A stretch of DNA of 64,000 nucleotides. It comes from Streptomyces specialis (GTDB taxonomy: Bacteria > Actinomycetota > Actinomycetes > Streptomycetales > Streptomycetaceae). A model generated the notes under the pieces. That model ran no database searches. It was not told where the DNA came from and was given only the letters and a program-made list of their open reading frames with translations. This document shows, one piece after another, positions 8,865-19,898 of the stretch (positions are counted from its first letter, which is position 1; every line of letters starts with the position of its first letter). Where the stretch lies: NCBI RefSeq assembly GCF_001493375.1, contig NZ_LN929838.1, positions 108,776 through 172,775 of the forward strand, read 5' to 3'. Both the position numbers and the translations under genes were made by a program.

Positions 8865-9522
8865 ACCCAGCAGGTCCGCTGCAAAGGCGCCCGCAGCGGG
8901 CCTTCTTCGCCTCCGGAGCGTCAGCGACGCTCGCCGAGCCCAGAAGGGTGAACCGGAGGGCCCAATGTGTGAACCTGCAACAGCGCCCCAGCATCCCGGC
9001 AAACGCAGGACAACGCAACACATACCCGGCTTGAGATCGGCGGTCTGGGCGCAGGGTGCCCGCCGCATGCGCGCACCGAGGGCTCTGCTCGAGCCAACCC
9101 GCTCAGTGGGCGCCGCTCAAGTCGGATGGTCAGCACCCTCACGACCGCCCGCGCCCTACGAAGCCGCTCTCCATCAGGCATTCGCACCAGCTGCGACGCC
9201 GCCTCGGCGAAGTCCACACCCCCGGCTCCAAGATCTCTTGGGTTCGGCGGCCAAATACCGTCCGACGCTCCTTCGGGCGGCGATCTCACCTCGCCTTCGT
9301 GGGTCTTGGTCCGCCGCAGCGTGAGCAACCAAGCGAGAATGCTTACTACTTGGCTCAGGCCCCGACATGGTTGCAGACCACGGCCGAAGTTGGCGGCGCC
9401 CATTCTGGACCGGGATCCTCGAGCTGTCCGACGGGGCAACGCTTGGCCGGTCGGGTCGAAGTCCTCAGCGACCTGACCGGAGCGAGTTGGAGAATCTCGG
9501 AGATGGGGCCAGCTGTCGAACA
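8865..9522. other. Stretch without a supportable gene
   Basis: About 650 bases. Long frames exist on both strands but lack RBSs, alignable motifs and Streptomyces-like third-position bias, and I recognise no domain. Probably decayed DNA upstream of the pentapeptide-repeat remnant. Confidence 0.4.
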
Positions 9523-9838
9523 TCACGGTTGCTCAGCGCGCGGACACGACTCCCCGAGCGGATCGCGAAGGACGCGTCCGTCCCCCGGCACATCACCCGC
9601 TGCCAGGGAGGAGATGACCTGCTGCCCGGTCAGGGTGGCTGCCGTGGCGAGGTCTGCTCCGTCGAGCCAGGCGCCGGTAAGGTCCGCCCCGTCGAGCCAG
9701 GTGTCGGTGAGCCGGGCATGGGTGAGCCATGCACCGGCCAGACTGGCCTCGTCCAGCCGGGCGCGAGGGAGGTCTGCCTCCTCGAGCAGCGCGTGGGTAA
9801 GGTTCGCCTTCTTGAGCTGGGCGTCGGCGAGGCATGAC
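9523..9838 (-). pseudogene. Pentapeptide-repeat protein, C-terminal part cut by an IS
   Basis: The minus-strand frame shows consecutive A(D/N)LxxAxL-type pentapeptides: LADAQLKKANLTHALLEEAD, then ARLDEASLAGAWLTHARLTD and two WLDGADLTGAWLDGADL units, followed by a non-repeat tail. The repeats would form a right-handed quadrilateral beta-helix. The frame runs without a start straight into the inverted repeat of the IS5-type element at 9841, so the N-terminal part was lost or displaced by the insertion. I did not find the missing half on the other side of the IS fragment. Confidence 0.75.
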
Positions 9839-9840
9839 CT

Positions 9841-10457
9841 AAGACCGTGTCCTACGTGGTGAGTCGGCGGAGGCGTTTGTAGCAGCACAGGGTGGCGGCG
9901 AGTCCGAGAAAGGCCAGGTAGTTGCGGGGGTTGCGTTCGTAGCGTGGGGAGAGTCGGCGGTAGCCGGATAGCCAGGACATCGTGCGTTCGATCACCCATC
10001 TGTGGCGGCCTGACCGCTGGCTGGACTCGACGCCTTTGCGGGCGATACGGATCGCGATGTGCTTGCCGCGGAGCCATCTGCGCAGGTCGGGGTGGTCGTA
10101 GGCTTTGTCGGCATGGATCTTGCCGGGGCGGTAGTGCCGGCCGCGTTCGGGGTCGTGTCTCGATTGGAGACCAGCCAGCATCGGCTTCAGGCCCTCGCTG
10201 TCGTGGACGTTGCCACCTCAAGACAGCGACCACGACAGGCAGTCCGGTGCGGTCGGACAGGACATGCAGCTTGGAGCCGGGCTTACCCCGGTCCACGGGG
10301 CTCGGACCTGTGTGTTCGCCCCCTTTTTGGCCCGCACGTGGGCTGTGTCGAGGATGATCCGGGACAGGTCGAGAAGACCTCTGGCGGCGAGTTCGTCGAG
10401 CACGGCCCGGTGCAGCCAGCCCCATACCCCGGCCCGGGACCAGATCAGGAAACGGAA
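9841..10457 (-). mobile_element. IS5-type element, copy 1, 5'-truncated
   Basis: The segment matches the copy at 30388-31232 closely. This copy keeps the outer end AAGACCGTGTCCTACGTGGT (9841-9860) and the transposase C-terminus with its own stop, but ends abruptly near 10457 after GACCAGATCAGGAA, so the 5' third of the transposase and the other terminal repeat are missing. A one-base insertion near 10219 relative to the other copy also shifts the frame. It cuts a pentapeptide-repeat gene. It cannot transpose on its own. Confidence 0.8.
9852..10457 (-). pseudogene. IS5-type transposase remnant (copy 1)
   Basis: The C-terminal 109 residues are open from 10181 to 9852: GKIHADKAYDHPDLRRWLRG, then the catalytic RHRWVIERTMSWLSGYRRLS containing the third DDE residue (Glu), ending RRLTT at a TAG within the terminal repeat. 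Upstream codons are frame-shifted and the start is missing. It is 90% or more similar by eye to the transposase encoded at 30388-31201. Confidence 0.75.
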
Positions 10458-10646
10458 TCGTTACCCGTGCTGACCTGCGGCGATGTGTTGACCTCCGAGA
10501 ATCGGCCCGCATGTCCCCGCTTCGGTCCGAATCTCTCCGCATCAGCCCGCCGTTGCGCTCCCACGGGAGCATGCCGCAGGGACCTTTGGATGGCGGGGCT
10601 TGATAGCGCGCGTCAGCGGCCGAGGAAGCTTCGCAAGCCGTACCGG
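10458..10646. other. Short stretch with no recognised gene
   Basis: About 190 bases between the truncated IS and the 89-residue hypothetical gene; nothing recognised. Confidence 0.35.
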
Positions 10647-10916
10647 TCACGCCAGATCCGGCCCCGGGTTGGTCTCGTCGATCTCCCGAAGGAGTGCCCG
10701 ACGCTTCCTCCGCGACAGCGAGTCGCCGTTTACACTGTGCATGGCCCACGGTACGGGGCAGGGGCCATCGTGCCGGTGATCTGGGCACAACACCTCTACC
10801 AGCCGGTCCATCAGTTCCTCATGGACGATGCTGGAGGCTACCAGCGCGATCTCGATCTGCCACAGCCTCGGTTCTTCCCCCGTGGTGTCGCATTCCATCC
10901 CTCTTGCTGCGGTCAT
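10647..10916 (-). CDS. Hypothetical protein downstream of the RHS gene
   Basis: An 89-residue protein starting at ATG 10916 (AAGGAA upstream), about 155 bases after the RHS gene on the same strand. It contains PRLWQIEIALVASSIVHEEL and VLCPDHRHDGPCPVPWAMHS, the latter with a Cys/His cluster (CPDHxHxxxC) that could bind zinc. The tail is basic (SRRKRRALLREIDE). I recognise no named family. Its position directly downstream of a polymorphic-toxin-like tip makes an immunity role possible but unproven; the mostly basic tail is not typical of immunity proteins. Confidence 0.5.
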   Translation of the reverse strand: MTAARGMECDTTGEEPRLWQIEIALVASSIVHEELMDRLVEVLCPDHRHDGPCPVPWAMHSVNGDSLSRRKRRALLREIDETNPGPDLA

Positions 10917-11071
10917 GCGGGATTCCTTGATCCGAACTTGAATACTGGGCCATATCAGTGCGGTCACTCGCCGCCGCCTGATCGAACGCGCGCCTGTTTC
11001 CGGGAGCAACGGGCAACTCGGACCCGACAGTCCGAGTCTCCGGCGGTCACCCGCTCACACCGTCGTGGCGG

Positions 11072-14000
11072 TCATGGACTGCAACCACAGATGCTGCCGT
11101 AGGTTCCTCCCCACACCTGGCTTCGGAAGAGAAGGCCCCAGGAGTTGCGGTTGGCTCTTCTCATCCAGTTGGGCGGGTTGTGCATGTGGATGGCCCATCG
11201 GTTGTAGTTGATGTCGAAGAACTGCCTGATGCGGTTCTTGGTGCAGTCAAATCCTCGGCAGTGACGGGCGTAGCAGCCGCCAGGTGCCTGACGGACAGCG
11301 TCTCGTTTCGCGTCCCTCACCGCCTCTTCCTCCGAATGGCCCGAACCTGCCCCCCACACGTAGCCGGTGCAGTGCGATCCCCGGCCCGCTAGCTGGCACT
11401 TGGCCTTGCACTTCCATTTTCGGCCGTCGAGGTCATCCTGATTGATCGGGTCACTCGGATAACCATACCGATTGGCACCACCGCCCTCGACGGGATCCAC
11501 GGAAAGGAAACGGCCGGCCGTGGAGTCGTAGAGGCGGAGGCCCATCAGCGTGTGCCCGGTGACGGTCTCGGCCGAGCGCTGCTTGGTGCCGAGCCACCCG
11601 TAGCGGACGGCCGGCTGGCCATCCCGGGGCGTCCCGTATTCATCGGCGTCCAAGGCGACCGGCGCCTGGGAAGTGTCGAGAGGGAGTTGGAGGGCGATGT
11701 CGCCGTGGACATTGGAGAGGTGAAGGACGGTGTCGCCGATGGCACTGGTCGTCGCGGCGAGTCCTCCCGAGAGGCCGACCACGTTGCGCGTCATGGCGCC
11801 GGTCGTGGGGTCCTCGACGATCCAGCGCGGGCTGTCCGAATCGCAGTCGTAGTGATTGACCATCGAACCGGCTGGGGTCCAGGTGCCCGAGGAGTTGGTC
11901 TCCAGAGTCCAGGAGCGGTAGCGCAGAGCCGCGTCCAGCTCCCACGTCTGGCGCTGGGTGCTCGTAGTCTGCTGACGGGCGGTGTCGTTGGTGTAGTAGC
12001 CGACGGTGATTCCACCGGGAAGGGTCGTGGTGCGGCCGAAGGCGTCGTACGTGTAGCCGGCGGCCGTGAGGCGGTCGGCCGAGTCGTAGGAGATGGTCTC
12101 GGAGATGCCACCACTTGCCGGGCACTCCTGGCCCGGTCCCGCCGTCGCTGTGGTGAGCGCGGTGCGGTTGGCACGAGCGTCGAAGGCGTACGACCTGCGC
12201 GAGCAGACAGTCTCGGAGGTGTCCAGGACGGTGACGAGACGGCCAGCCGCGTCGTAGCCGTAAGACTGGTCGGACCATCCGGCGTGGCTGGTGGTCTGCT
12301 CGTGGATGGACTGCCTCGTACTGTCGGAGTAGACCACCGCCGAGTCGCTGTCCCGGGTGTAGGTACGCCCGATCTCGCTTCCGGTGGTGTTGGTCCGGAT
12401 GGTCATGGTGTAGCCGCCTGGCAGTCGTTCCCTGGCGACGCTGCCATCGGGATCGTAGGTCGCACTGAACGTCCCGGCGACGGAGTCAAAGGCCGAGGTG
12501 GCCAGGCCGCGGGGTTCGATGTCGTGGTCGTATGTGTAGGTGACCGTGGAGGGGACTGTGTCGGTGACCTTGACCGGGCGATTGAGGAGATCGTATTCGG
12601 TGGTGGTCGTGCCGCCGTCGGCGTCGGCGTAGGAGATAAGACGACCGAGACTGTCGTATTCCTTGGCGATCGTCCCGCCGGTCGGCGAACTGGTCGTGGT
12701 CGCACGCCCGGTGACGCTGTCATATCCGGTGGTGGTGGTCGGTACAGCGTGACCGGTTCCTCCGGTCACAGTGATCGTGGTGGCACGGCCCGCGCCATCG
12801 TAGGTGGTGCCGGTGGTGCGCGTGACGCCGTTGGCGCTGTTGCTGATCGATGTGGTATTGCCCCACGAGTCGTACTCGTAGGTACTGGTGGCCAATTGAC
12901 TAGGGTTGCTGCCAGCGTCGGCGATGGTTCCGGCCGGGCCAGTGGAGCAGAGCATGTCGGCCCATTCGGGGCGTCCCTGGCAGGTGCCAGTGCCAGTGGC
13001 GGACCAGTAACGCGTCACGCGGGTGAGGGCGTCCGTGCCGGTGGCTCCCGGCGGAGTCTCAAGGGTGATCTGTCCGGTGTCGTCGTACTCGTAGGCGGTA
13101 GTGATGGCCAGGCCGCCGGGGTCCTCGACCTTGGTTACTGGCAGGCCGCGAGTCCAGTCGTACACGGTCTGATTGACCCGGCGTTCACCGTGAACCGCGG
13201 GGTGGTCTCGGACTTGAGCGCCGACCGTGCTCCTGGTGATCTGATCCCTCACGTTAGCAGTGCCGTCTGTCGGGCGGTCGGCATCGTACTCGTTGACCGT
13301 CCAAGAGCGGGCCGTCACCGATGTTCCAGAAGGAACCAGGACGGTGGATCCGGTCTTCAGGTCCTCGGTGAGGTCGATCCTGCGGAGCGGCCCGAACTCT
13401 TCGAGTTCACGTGTTCCTGTGCTGTTGTAGACGAAGGTCGTGGAGAGCAGCATGGCGCGTTCGGCCGAGGTGAGCTGGACGATGCCAAGGTCTGCTTGGG
13501 TCGCTTCGTCCTCGGCGGTGATGCCCAAGGCGATTGCTCGGTTGTTCGCCGAGAGCTCCCGTACGATGTTGCCGAACCGGTCCGACTCTATCGTGGTGAT
13601 GTGACCTCCGGGTGCGGCGGAGTTCACCATGCGTCCGGAACTATCGAGATAGCTGATATTCGCACGGATGTACGATGAGACGGTGAGGTCAGAGCCAGAG
13701 TGGGATGGCGGGACGGCATCTGCGGGGAAGACGGCCGTGGCGTCGGTGGGGGTGTCGGTCTGGCCCCAGGCCCGCACGTCCGTGGCGCCCATGGCATGGG
13801 GAGCGTTGCCCCCGCTCAGGGGCACGTCGTAGACGACGGTCTGGACGGCGTTGCCGTCCACGATGTCGGTGCTGCCCTGGCGCAGGAAGGGGCGGCCGAC
13901 GGACAGCAGCATCCCCTCACCTGCGGTGGGTGCGCTGCCGGCCAGGCCGTAGGTGAACGTCCACGGCTGGTCGGTGGTCGACTGGTAGGAGGTCACCCGC

Positions 14001-17000
14001 CCGGCGCTGTCGTAGCCGTAGGTGATGCCCGTGGACTGGTTCAGACGCGGGTTCCACTGCTGACGCAGACGGCCTTCGGTGTCGTACCGGTAGGTGGACA
14101 CCGCGCGCGGGGTCGAGGAGGAGTCGCCCTTACCGGAGGCGTACAGCAGGATCTCCCTGACCTGGCCCGTGTAATCGCCGAAAGCGCCGGAGGTTGCAGT
14201 GGTGGAGGTGGCATAAACGAACTCCAGGACGCGGCAGCCCCTCACGGTAGGTGTAGCGAGGCATGTCTCATTGGAGTTGGCAGAGGAAGGGGCCACGATA
14301 CGCCTGGGCCGGGCCAGCGTCTCGCCACCGACCGTTACTGTCTCAGATGAAATCGTGGTCGTAGAGACGTCCAGCCCTTCAAGGTGTGAGGACACAACCT
14401 GCCAGGCAGGGGAAGAAGTTTCAGGTTTGGTGAACTCGGTCACTACCCCGTCTGAGTCGGTCAAGGTGAACGACGCGTTGACGCCTCCCGTAAGGATGAG
14501 GCTCTCGGCGCCGGGCTCGGGTATCCAGCCTGTCCCCTGTGCCTCTGCGGTGAAATGAATCTCCGTGTTGTCGGCCTGGACAACGACGACGGCGGTCGCG
14601 GAGATCATGCGAATGTGGGAGTAGTCGGAGCCGGTCAGTTCGGCGATGGTGCCGGAGACCCATTCGTCACCGAAGATCGCCACCTGGCCTTCCTGGCCGG
14701 CGCCGGAGTCCCGCGAGGAAGCGGTACGGGAGACTGACATGCCGTAGTAGGAGGTATCCGACTCGATGAGGGTGTAGTCCCCGGTCAGCAGGTTCAGCGA
14801 GCCAGGGCCGATCTCCTCGGTCGCGGCATCATCGGCGTCGCGGTCCACAACGACGGTCAGCGGCTGGGAGGTGCCAGCGGCGCTGCCCGAACCGGTGAAG
14901 GAGGCCCGGATCTCGATGGTGCCGTCTGGATCGACCGTCTCAGCGGCGTTCCAGACGAGGGCGGCGTTCTTACCGTCCACCAGCGTGACGGGCCAGGAGG
15001 ACACCGGCTGCCCTCCCCACGTGACATCGCCGGTGGGGATCGTGGTCCAGGAGTCGGCTTCGGAGCGGCGCCATGAGAAGGACACGGCGTCGTATTCGTC
15101 GGGGTCGGCCTCGGCGAGGAGGGGCAGGCGGCGTGCGGTCCGGTCGCCCTCGGCGGGCTGGAGGAAGCCGCCGGGGCCAGCGTGGAAGGTGTACTCAGCT
15201 GCTTCCGACTTGTTGTCGGCCTTGTCGACCGTGCGCACCTGGAGCGTGTGGGTGCCGTCGCGGGGCGGCGTGATGGTGATGGTCTTGTTGCCGGAGGCGC
15301 CGTTGGTGGTGACCTTGGTCCAGGTGATGCCGTCGTCGAGGGACCACTCCAGCCACTGGTGGTCGCCTCCGGCGGGCGGGGTGACGGTGAAGGTGCCGGA
15401 CTGGTCGGCGCCTCCGGTCCAGGAAGTGGCGGGGTAGTCGGTGGAGGTGATCGTGGTGGGGGCGGAAGGAACGGTGGTATCGACGGTGAAGGTTTTCCAC
15501 GCCGACCAGCCGGTGTTGTAGTGCGTCCCGTCGTAGGGACTGGTGCGGAACTTGTAGGTCTTGCCGTTGGTCAGCAGCCCGGCCGGCACCGTGACGGAGG
15601 CGACACGGCCCGAGGGCACGTAGGGCGAGACGATCACGTCGCCGACCTGGGTGTTGGTGACACTGTCGTGGATCTGGAAGGTGCCGTTGACCCGGTCCCC
15701 GTCCGGGTCGACGAAGGTGTCGCGCAGGGTGGGGGTCGTGGTGTTGACGGTGTAGGCGCCGCTGTAGGAGAAGTACGGCGGTCCGGCTTCCTGCTTGGTG
15801 CCGGTGCGCGGGCGGTAATTGTAGGTGACCGTCAGCTGCGGCGGGTTGGAGGCGGCGTTCCCGGAGCGGACCTGCTTCCACTGCTTGGTATCGGCCGAGG
15901 GGGCGCGGATGCCCATGTGCTCGCGGGTCGTGGCGGCCGAGGCCCACGTCTGCACCAGGTCGGTCACGTCCGCGCTGATCCAGCCGTCGCCGCCGCACTC
16001 GGAGCGCCCGGCGGTCTCGGTGGAGGTGGCGTACTGCTGGTTCCAGGTGGGCTGGCTGGTCCAGCGCGAGGCGGTCGAGGGGGTCCCGGTGTCCCACACA
16101 GCCCAGGTCGCGGGCTGGCAGTCGGTATTGCCCGAGTGGACGTTGTACAGCTCCAGCTCAGCATCGCTGACCAGCGCATCGCGAATCGGAGAGGTGTCCC
16201 AGGTGATGAACGAGCGGGCGTAGCGCGGGGTACCGTCCGCGTTCGTGGTGCCCGGGTTCCCGATGTGCAGTTCGGTGTCCGTGGACAGGTCGGCGGTCTC
16301 GCCCTGCTTGACGTAGGTGTCGAAGACGTTGCCCAGCGCCGACGTGGAGGGGTCGACCGTCACCGGGAACTGGGTATCGGGGTCGGTGAGGAAGTCCGCG
16401 TCGGGGGTGAGGACTATCTCCAGGCTGTCGCCGTTGACGGTGAAGTCGGTTTCCACCGGCACGGTGCGGGTGTGCTCGCCGGAGGTCTCGTCGACGGTGG
16501 CGTCCCACATCACCGGTGCCGGCATCGTCGCCCGCTTCTTGCCCGACTCCGCATCGGTGAAGACGATGCTGCCGTCCTCCTGCGGCTCGGCCTCAAGGCC
16601 CTCGGTCTCGATCGGCAGCGAGTAGGAGAACTGCCCGTCCTCGGGCGGGCTGGTGATCTCGACGTACTGCTCAAAGCCGGTGCGGGTGGCTTCCACGACC
16701 ACGTCCGCGCCGGGCAGCGCCTCGGTGTAGCGGGCGACGGTGTCCTCGATCTCCGGCTCGGGCAGACCACCGTGCCAGCCGAGGGTGACCTGCTCATCCC
16801 CAGGGCCGAGCTGGACCAGGTCGCGGGTCGGGGCGTCCCCAGCCTCCTCCAGCGAGTCCACCGGGGTGCCGCCCTCCCCGGCCACTTCCAGGCCGGAGGG
16901 ATGCGCGCGGGAGGCGAACCCGCCTTCTCCGTCCGCCTCAAGGCTCACGTCCACGTCGACCCATTCGCCGTCGCGCTCGAAGCGGACCGGCCCGGCCGAC

Positions 17001-17380
17001 AGTTCCGTGGTGAGGGAGCCGTCGGGATTCACCCAGGTCGTCGAGGTCTCGGTCCGCTCGGCGAGCGCCTCGACGCGCTCGCCGCCCAGCCGGGCCGCCA
17101 CCCGCGCCGAGGTGAGGTCCGCCGCCTGGGTGACGGTCGGGTCGGAGGTGCCCGTGTCCTCGCGGACTCCGGGGGCTTCTTCGGTGACAGCGAAGGCGAC
17201 GCCGCTTTCCCCTGTCACCAGCGCCGTTTCCAGCGCCAGCAGAAACGCGGCGCCAAGCGCCGTCCGGGTCAGGAAGCCTTCCCGTCGGGCGAAGGCCAGG
17301 GATGCGGCCCGCCACGCGGGCTGGGGGTGGTGCGCGTCGGGTCTGCCATGGGAAGCACATCTTCTTCGAAAGAGCGTCAC
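11072..17380 (-). CDS. Secreted RHS-repeat protein with variable Cys-rich C-terminal tip
   Basis: A 2,102-residue RHS/YD-repeat protein. GTG 17380 is preferred to upstream starts because AGGGAGA precedes it by a few bases. The N-terminus is basic, followed by a hydrophobic segment ([17 protein letters not shown]) with AVAFA-like cleavage region, indicating export. Then come a DNRLRE-type beta domain (about residues 330-540), fibronectin-like segments, and many YDxxGRxxxxxxx repeats. The RHS core ends at [20 protein letters not shown] (about residue 1950). The last ~118 residues differ: Cys-rich ([17 protein letters not shown] ... [13 protein letters not shown]), as in polymorphic toxin tips. 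The shell would encapsulate this tip. Role is inferred as contact or secreted toxin; activity of the tip is unknown. Confidence 0.85.
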   Translation of the reverse strand: MTLFRRRCASHGRPDAHHPQPAWRAASLAFARREGFLTRTALGAAFLLALETALVTGESGVAFAVTEEAPGVREDTGTSDPTVTQAADLTSARVAARLGGERVEALAERTETSTTWVNPDGSLTTELSAGPVRFERDGEWVDVDVSLEADGEGGFASRAHPSGLEVAGEGGTPVDSLEEAGDAPTRDLVQLGPGDEQVTLGWHGGLPEPEIEDTVARYTEALPGADVVVEATRTGFEQYVEITSPPEDGQFSYSLPIETEGLEAEPQEDGSIVFTDAESGKKRATMPAPVMWDATVDETSGEHTRTVPVETDFTVNGDSLEIVLTPDADFLTDPDTQFPVTVDPSTSALGNVFDTYVKQGETADLSTDTELHIGNPGTTNADGTPRYARSFITWDTSPIRDALVSDAELELYNVHSGNTDCQPATWAVWDTGTPSTASRWTSQPTWNQQYATSTETAGRSECGGDGWISADVTDLVQTWASAATTREHMGIRAPSADTKQWKQVRSGNAASNPPQLTVTYNYRPRTGTKQEAGPPYFSYSGAYTVNTTTPTLRDTFVDPDGDRVNGTFQIHDSVTNTQVGDVIVSPYVPSGRVASVTVPAGLLTNGKTYKFRTSPYDGTHYNTGWSAWKTFTVDTTVPSAPTTITSTDYPATSWTGGADQSGTFTVTPPAGGDHQWLEWSLDDGITWTKVTTNGASGNKTITITPPRDGTHTLQVRTVDKADNKSEAAEYTFHAGPGGFLQPAEGDRTARRLPLLAEADPDEYDAVSFSWRRSEADSWTTIPTGDVTWGGQPVSSWPVTLVDGKNAALVWNAAETVDPDGTIEIRASFTGSGSAAGTSQPLTVVVDRDADDAATEEIGPGSLNLLTGDYTLIESDTSYYGMSVSRTASSRDSGAGQEGQVAIFGDEWVSGTIAELTGSDYSHIRMISATAVVVVQADNTEIHFTAEAQGTGWIPEPGAESLILTGGVNASFTLTDSDGVVTEFTKPETSSPAWQVVSSHLEGLDVSTTTISSETVTVGGETLARPRRIVAPSSANSNETCLATPTVRGCRVLEFVYATSTTATSGAFGDYTGQVREILLYASGKGDSSSTPRAVSTYRYDTEGRLRQQWNPRLNQSTGITYGYDSAGRVTSYQSTTDQPWTFTYGLAGSAPTAGEGMLLSVGRPFLRQGSTDIVDGNAVQTVVYDVPLSGGNAPHAMGATDVRAWGQTDTPTDATAVFPADAVPPSHSGSDLTVSSYIRANISYLDSSGRMVNSAAPGGHITTIESDRFGNIVRELSANNRAIALGITAEDEATQADLGIVQLTSAERAMLLSTTFVYNSTGTRELEEFGPLRRIDLTEDLKTGSTVLVPSGTSVTARSWTVNEYDADRPTDGTANVRDQITRSTVGAQVRDHPAVHGERRVNQTVYDWTRGLPVTKVEDPGGLAITTAYEYDDTGQITLETPPGATGTDALTRVTRYWSATGTGTCQGRPEWADMLCSTGPAGTIADAGSNPSQLATSTYEYDSWGNTTSISNSANGVTRTTGTTYDGAGRATTITVTGGTGHAVPTTTTGYDSVTGRATTTSSPTGGTIAKEYDSLGRLISYADADGGTTTTEYDLLNRPVKVTDTVPSTVTYTYDHDIEPRGLATSAFDSVAGTFSATYDPDGSVARERLPGGYTMTIRTNTTGSEIGRTYTRDSDSAVVYSDSTRQSIHEQTTSHAGWSDQSYGYDAAGRLVTVLDTSETVCSRRSYAFDARANRTALTTATAGPGQECPASGGISETISYDSADRLTAAGYTYDAFGRTTTLPGGITVGYYTNDTARQQTTSTQRQTWELDAALRYRSWTLETNSSGTWTPAGSMVNHYDCDSDSPRWIVEDPTTGAMTRNVVGLSGGLAATTSAIGDTVLHLSNVHGDIALQLPLDTSQAPVALDADEYGTPRDGQPAVRYGWLGTKQRSAETVTGHTLMGLRLYDSTAGRFLSVDPVEGGGANRYGYPSDPINQDDLDGRKWKCKAKCQLAGRGSHCTGYVWGAGSGHSEEEAVRDAKRDAVRQAPGGCYARHCRGFDCTKNRIRQFFDINYNRWAIHMHNPPNWMRRANRNSWGLLFRSQVWGGTYGSICGCSP

Positions 17381-17519
17381 TGTTCTCCCTTGATGCGAGC
17401 AGCACATGGACGTGTCGTGCGACGCAGGCCCACCCATCAAAGTAATGAGGGAGAAAAGAGGGGAAGGTGCCACATTGACGCCAAGAGGAGCGGCTGGTTC
17501 CACTCAATTCATGTGATTC
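17381..17519. other. Upstream region of the RHS gene
   Basis: Contains the RHS ribosome-binding site (17383-17389 on the minus strand) and an AT-richer segment around 17500-17535 that may hold its promoter. No gene seen. Confidence 0.35.
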
Positions 17520-17778
17520 ATGTCATAGATGACGTGGCGTCAGTGCGGGCATCTGCCCGGCTAGGACAGGAGGCATGCCTGAGGCCGGGTAAATCTCCCG
17601 TGTTGTTCAGGCGAGGCCGGGGTGGGCCAAGGACGGCCGGCAGTGTCGGGTGGCGGCCGGTCATGCTGTCGGCCAGTTCGCGCAGGGGGCCGGTGGCGCG
17701 GTGGGAGCTGATCTCCTCGGTGAGGTCTAGCGCCTGGTGGGCGGTGGCGCAGGCGCGTTCGAGGTCGTTATGGCGCCT
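17520..17778 (-). pseudogene. C-terminal fragment of an HTH/TPR-type regulator
   Basis: Read on the minus strand from the IS edge, the frame gives DLERACATAHQALDLTEEIS, SHRATGPLRELADSMTGRHP and a short tail. This is the standard C-terminal helix pair of Streptomyces TPR-containing regulators. The frame has no start and abuts the left end of the IS5-type element. The gene fragment on the other side of the IS (18632-18808) belongs to a different family, so the IS marks a rearrangement rather than a clean insertion. Confidence 0.55.
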
Positions 17779-18630
17779 TCTAACAGGTTATCTCATTTGG
17801 CGTGTTCGATAGTCTTCCGCTGTGGGGATCGTGGAGCGGTTGGTGCCGGACGAGTTGTGGGAGTTGTTCCAGCGGGTGGTGCCGGAGGCGCCGGTTCGGC
17901 CGCAGGGTGGTGATCGGCGTCGGCACGGTGACCGGGAGGTACTGGCGGCGATCGTGTTCGTGGCCACCTCGGGTTGTACGTGGCAGCAGTTGCCGTCCGC
18001 GTCGTTCGGGCCGTCGGGCGCGACGGCTCACCGGCGTTTTGCCGAATGGACGAGGGCCCGGGTGTGGGCCAAGCTGCACCGCCTGGTCCTGGACGAGCTG
18101 GGAGCCCGCGGCGAGCTGGACTGGTCCCGCTGTGCGATCGACTCGGTGAACATGCGGGCGGTGAAAAGGGGGACCTGACGGGTCCGAATCCTGTGGACCG
18201 GGGCAAGTACGGGTCGAAGGTCCACCTGATCACCGACCGGAACGATCTGCCCCTGTCCATCGGCATCTCGGGCGCCAACGTGCACGACAGCCAGGCCCTG
18301 ATCCCTCTGGTGAAGGGCATACCGCCCATCCGCTCCCGCCGGGGACCCAGGCGGCGACGGCCGGCCAAGCTCCACGCCGACAAGGGTTACGACTATGCGC
18401 ACCTGCGGCGATGGCCGGCCGGACGGGGTATCCGGCACCGCATCGCCCGCAAGGGCGTCGAGACCTCACAACGACTGGGCCGCCACCGCTGGACCATCGC
18501 CTGGCTCACCGGCTGCCGCCGACTCCACCGCCGCTACGAACGCACAGCCGACCACTTCCTGGCCTTCACCAGCATCGCCTGCACCCTCATCTGCTACCGC
18601 CGACTAACCAAATGAGATGACTTGTAAGCC
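17778..18630 (+). mobile_element. IS5-type element with catalytic-residue deletion
   Basis: An element of about 850 bp with imperfect terminal inverted repeats whose inner ten bases are identical (TCTCATTTGG at 17791-17800 and its complement at 18608-18617) and whose outer parts match partially. It carries one transposase split over two frames. Ends are placed from the repeat; no target duplication is clear. It separates fragments of two unrelated genes. Confidence 0.75.
17822..18615 (+). pseudogene. IS5-family transposase, two-frame, catalytic Glu deleted
   Basis: The first frame (17822-18178) encodes VERLVPDELWELFQRVVP and the N-terminal DDE strand (CAIDSVNMRAVKRG). It continues in the -1 frame from the AAAAGGGGG run at 18165-18173, the site used for programmed frameshifting in many IS5/IS427-group elements. 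The second frame has GISGANVHDSQAL (second Asp) and RLGRHRWTIAWLTGCRRLHR. Family members read RWxIERTxxWLxG here, so four residues including the catalytic Glu are missing, consistent with slippage between two ACCATCG copies 12 bases apart. The transposase should be inactive. Confidence 0.75.
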
Positions 18631-18631
18631 G

Positions 18632-18808
18632 TTCGAACGCCGCCCGCGTGCCTTCCGCCACCCCGGGCACGAGGTCAAGGTCTGCGATCTGCGCCTGCTG
18701 GAACTCGGCCGCATCCTCCGGCCGCACCCGCCCGCCCAGCCCGAACGGGCTGAACGCCAGCGTCAACTCATCCGGTGCCTGCAACTCCTGCAGCGACCTG
18801 ATCTCCAT
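18632..18808 (-). pseudogene. N-terminal fragment of a Streptomyces hypothetical protein
   Basis: ATG 18808 sits behind GGGGAGGG and begins MEIRSLQELQAPDELTLAFS, then GRVRPEDAAEFQQAQIADLD and VPGVAEGTRAAFERL. I recognise this as the N-terminus of a widespread Streptomyces conserved hypothetical family (normally several hundred residues). The frame is lost at the right end of the IS at 18630. The continuation is not found beyond the IS. Confidence 0.6.
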
Positions 18809-19022
18809 CAGCCCTCCCCGGGGTAGGAAACCCGCCAGCATGACACCGGCCGGCCCCCGCAGCAACACCCCGGGACACGCAGCACCCCACGAGCGTTTCA
18901 GCGAGGTGCGGTATCCAGCCGGGACACCGGGCTTCCATCCGGTTCGAGGGCAGCTATCGACACCTGGTGGCTGCTGCTTCCCCGGCCGAACGCGAGCCGA
19001 CCTGTTGCCTGGCCCGCAGGCA

Positions 19023-19814
19023 TCACAACCGCTCGGTGAGGGACTTCAGGTGTTTGCGCAGGGCGGTGGCTTCGGGGTCGGTGAACTGGGTCAGCAGGGT
19101 GAGGGCTTCGGTGCGGCACTGGTGGGCCAGGTCGGTCTGCAGGTTGTGGTTGTGGGTGTCGGCGAGGTGGGCGAGAGTCTGGGCCAGGTGCCACGGCTGG
19201 GCACCGTCACGCAGCATGCGGACAGCAGTGCGGTGGAAGTCGAGGGCCTCGTCCAGGCGGCCGAGGTCGCGCATGGCCTGGCCGATGCTGTCGTAGGCCA
19301 GGGCCTGGCCGGCGGTGTTGCCCACGGTGCGCTGAAGAGTCAGGCTGCGCCAGGCCAGGTCAAGGGCTTCCTCATGCCGGCCCTGGGTTCTGTGCGAAGC
19401 GGCTTGTTCAAGGCTGAGGATCGCTTCGGCGACGGGGTGGCTGATCTGTGCGATCAGTTCCCGTGCGGCTTCCAGGTGGGTGTCGGCCTGGCTGGGACGG
19501 TCGGTTTCCCGGGCGATACGGGCCAGAAGGATCAGGACGTCGATCTGGGGAAGAAGATCGGCGTTGATCTCGTGGTAGACCGCCATGGCTTGACCGGTGA
19601 GGCGTTCGGCCTGCTGGTAGTCGCCGAGCCCGGCTGCGGTATGGCCGAGGTTGCCCAACACCTGCGTCTGCTGCAGTGGCGTGCCATGCTCCTGGTAGAG
19701 GGCTAAGGCCCGCTCGAAGCTGGCGTGGGCGGCGGCGAAGTCGCGGCGCTGACACGCGCTCGCCGCTCCCACCACATCGCCCTGCCGGGGTTCATGCCGT
19801 GAGTGCGGGCTCAC
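19023..19814 (-). CDS. Tetratricopeptide-repeat protein
   Basis: Up to 264 residues made almost entirely of TPR units (FERALALYQEHGTPLQQTQV, GHTAAGLGDYQQAERLTGQA, YDSIGQAMRDLGRLDEALDF). This is the helical sensor part usually found at the C-terminus of Streptomyces STAND or SARP regulators, but no ATPase domain precedes it. ATG 19814 has no good RBS; GTG near 19772 is an alternative. It lies 84 bases downstream of the CHAT-WD40 gene on the same strand and may be its partner, or a fragment of a larger lost gene. Confidence 0.6.
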   Translation of the reverse strand: MSPHSRHEPRQGDVVGAASACQRRDFAAAHASFERALALYQEHGTPLQQTQVLGNLGHTAAGLGDYQQAERLTGQAMAVYHEINADLLPQIDVLILLARIARETDRPSQADTHLEAARELIAQISHPVAEAILSLEQAASHRTQGRHEEALDLAWRSLTLQRTVGNTAGQALAYDSIGQAMRDLGRLDEALDFHRTAVRMLRDGAQPWHLAQTLAHLADTHNHNLQTDLAHQCRTEALTLLTQFTDPEATALRKHLKSLTERL

Positions 19815-19898
19815 TAGGCGCCAGGCGACGCTTGACCGTTGCTGCAGCTGGTACCGCGATGGGCCGCAGGCCCCGGACCTCCGCCAGCGGGAGAGTCG

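Noticed and set aside
9523..10788. Single 421-codon minus-strand gene
   Set aside because: The frame is a chance join of IS sequence and the pentapeptide-repeat remnant; the two parts belong to different genes.
15182..17812. Plus-strand open frame of 876 codons, Gly/Arg/Val-rich
   Set aside because: It is the antisense shadow of the RHS gene; no RBS, no recognisable domain, and codon bias belongs to the minus strand.
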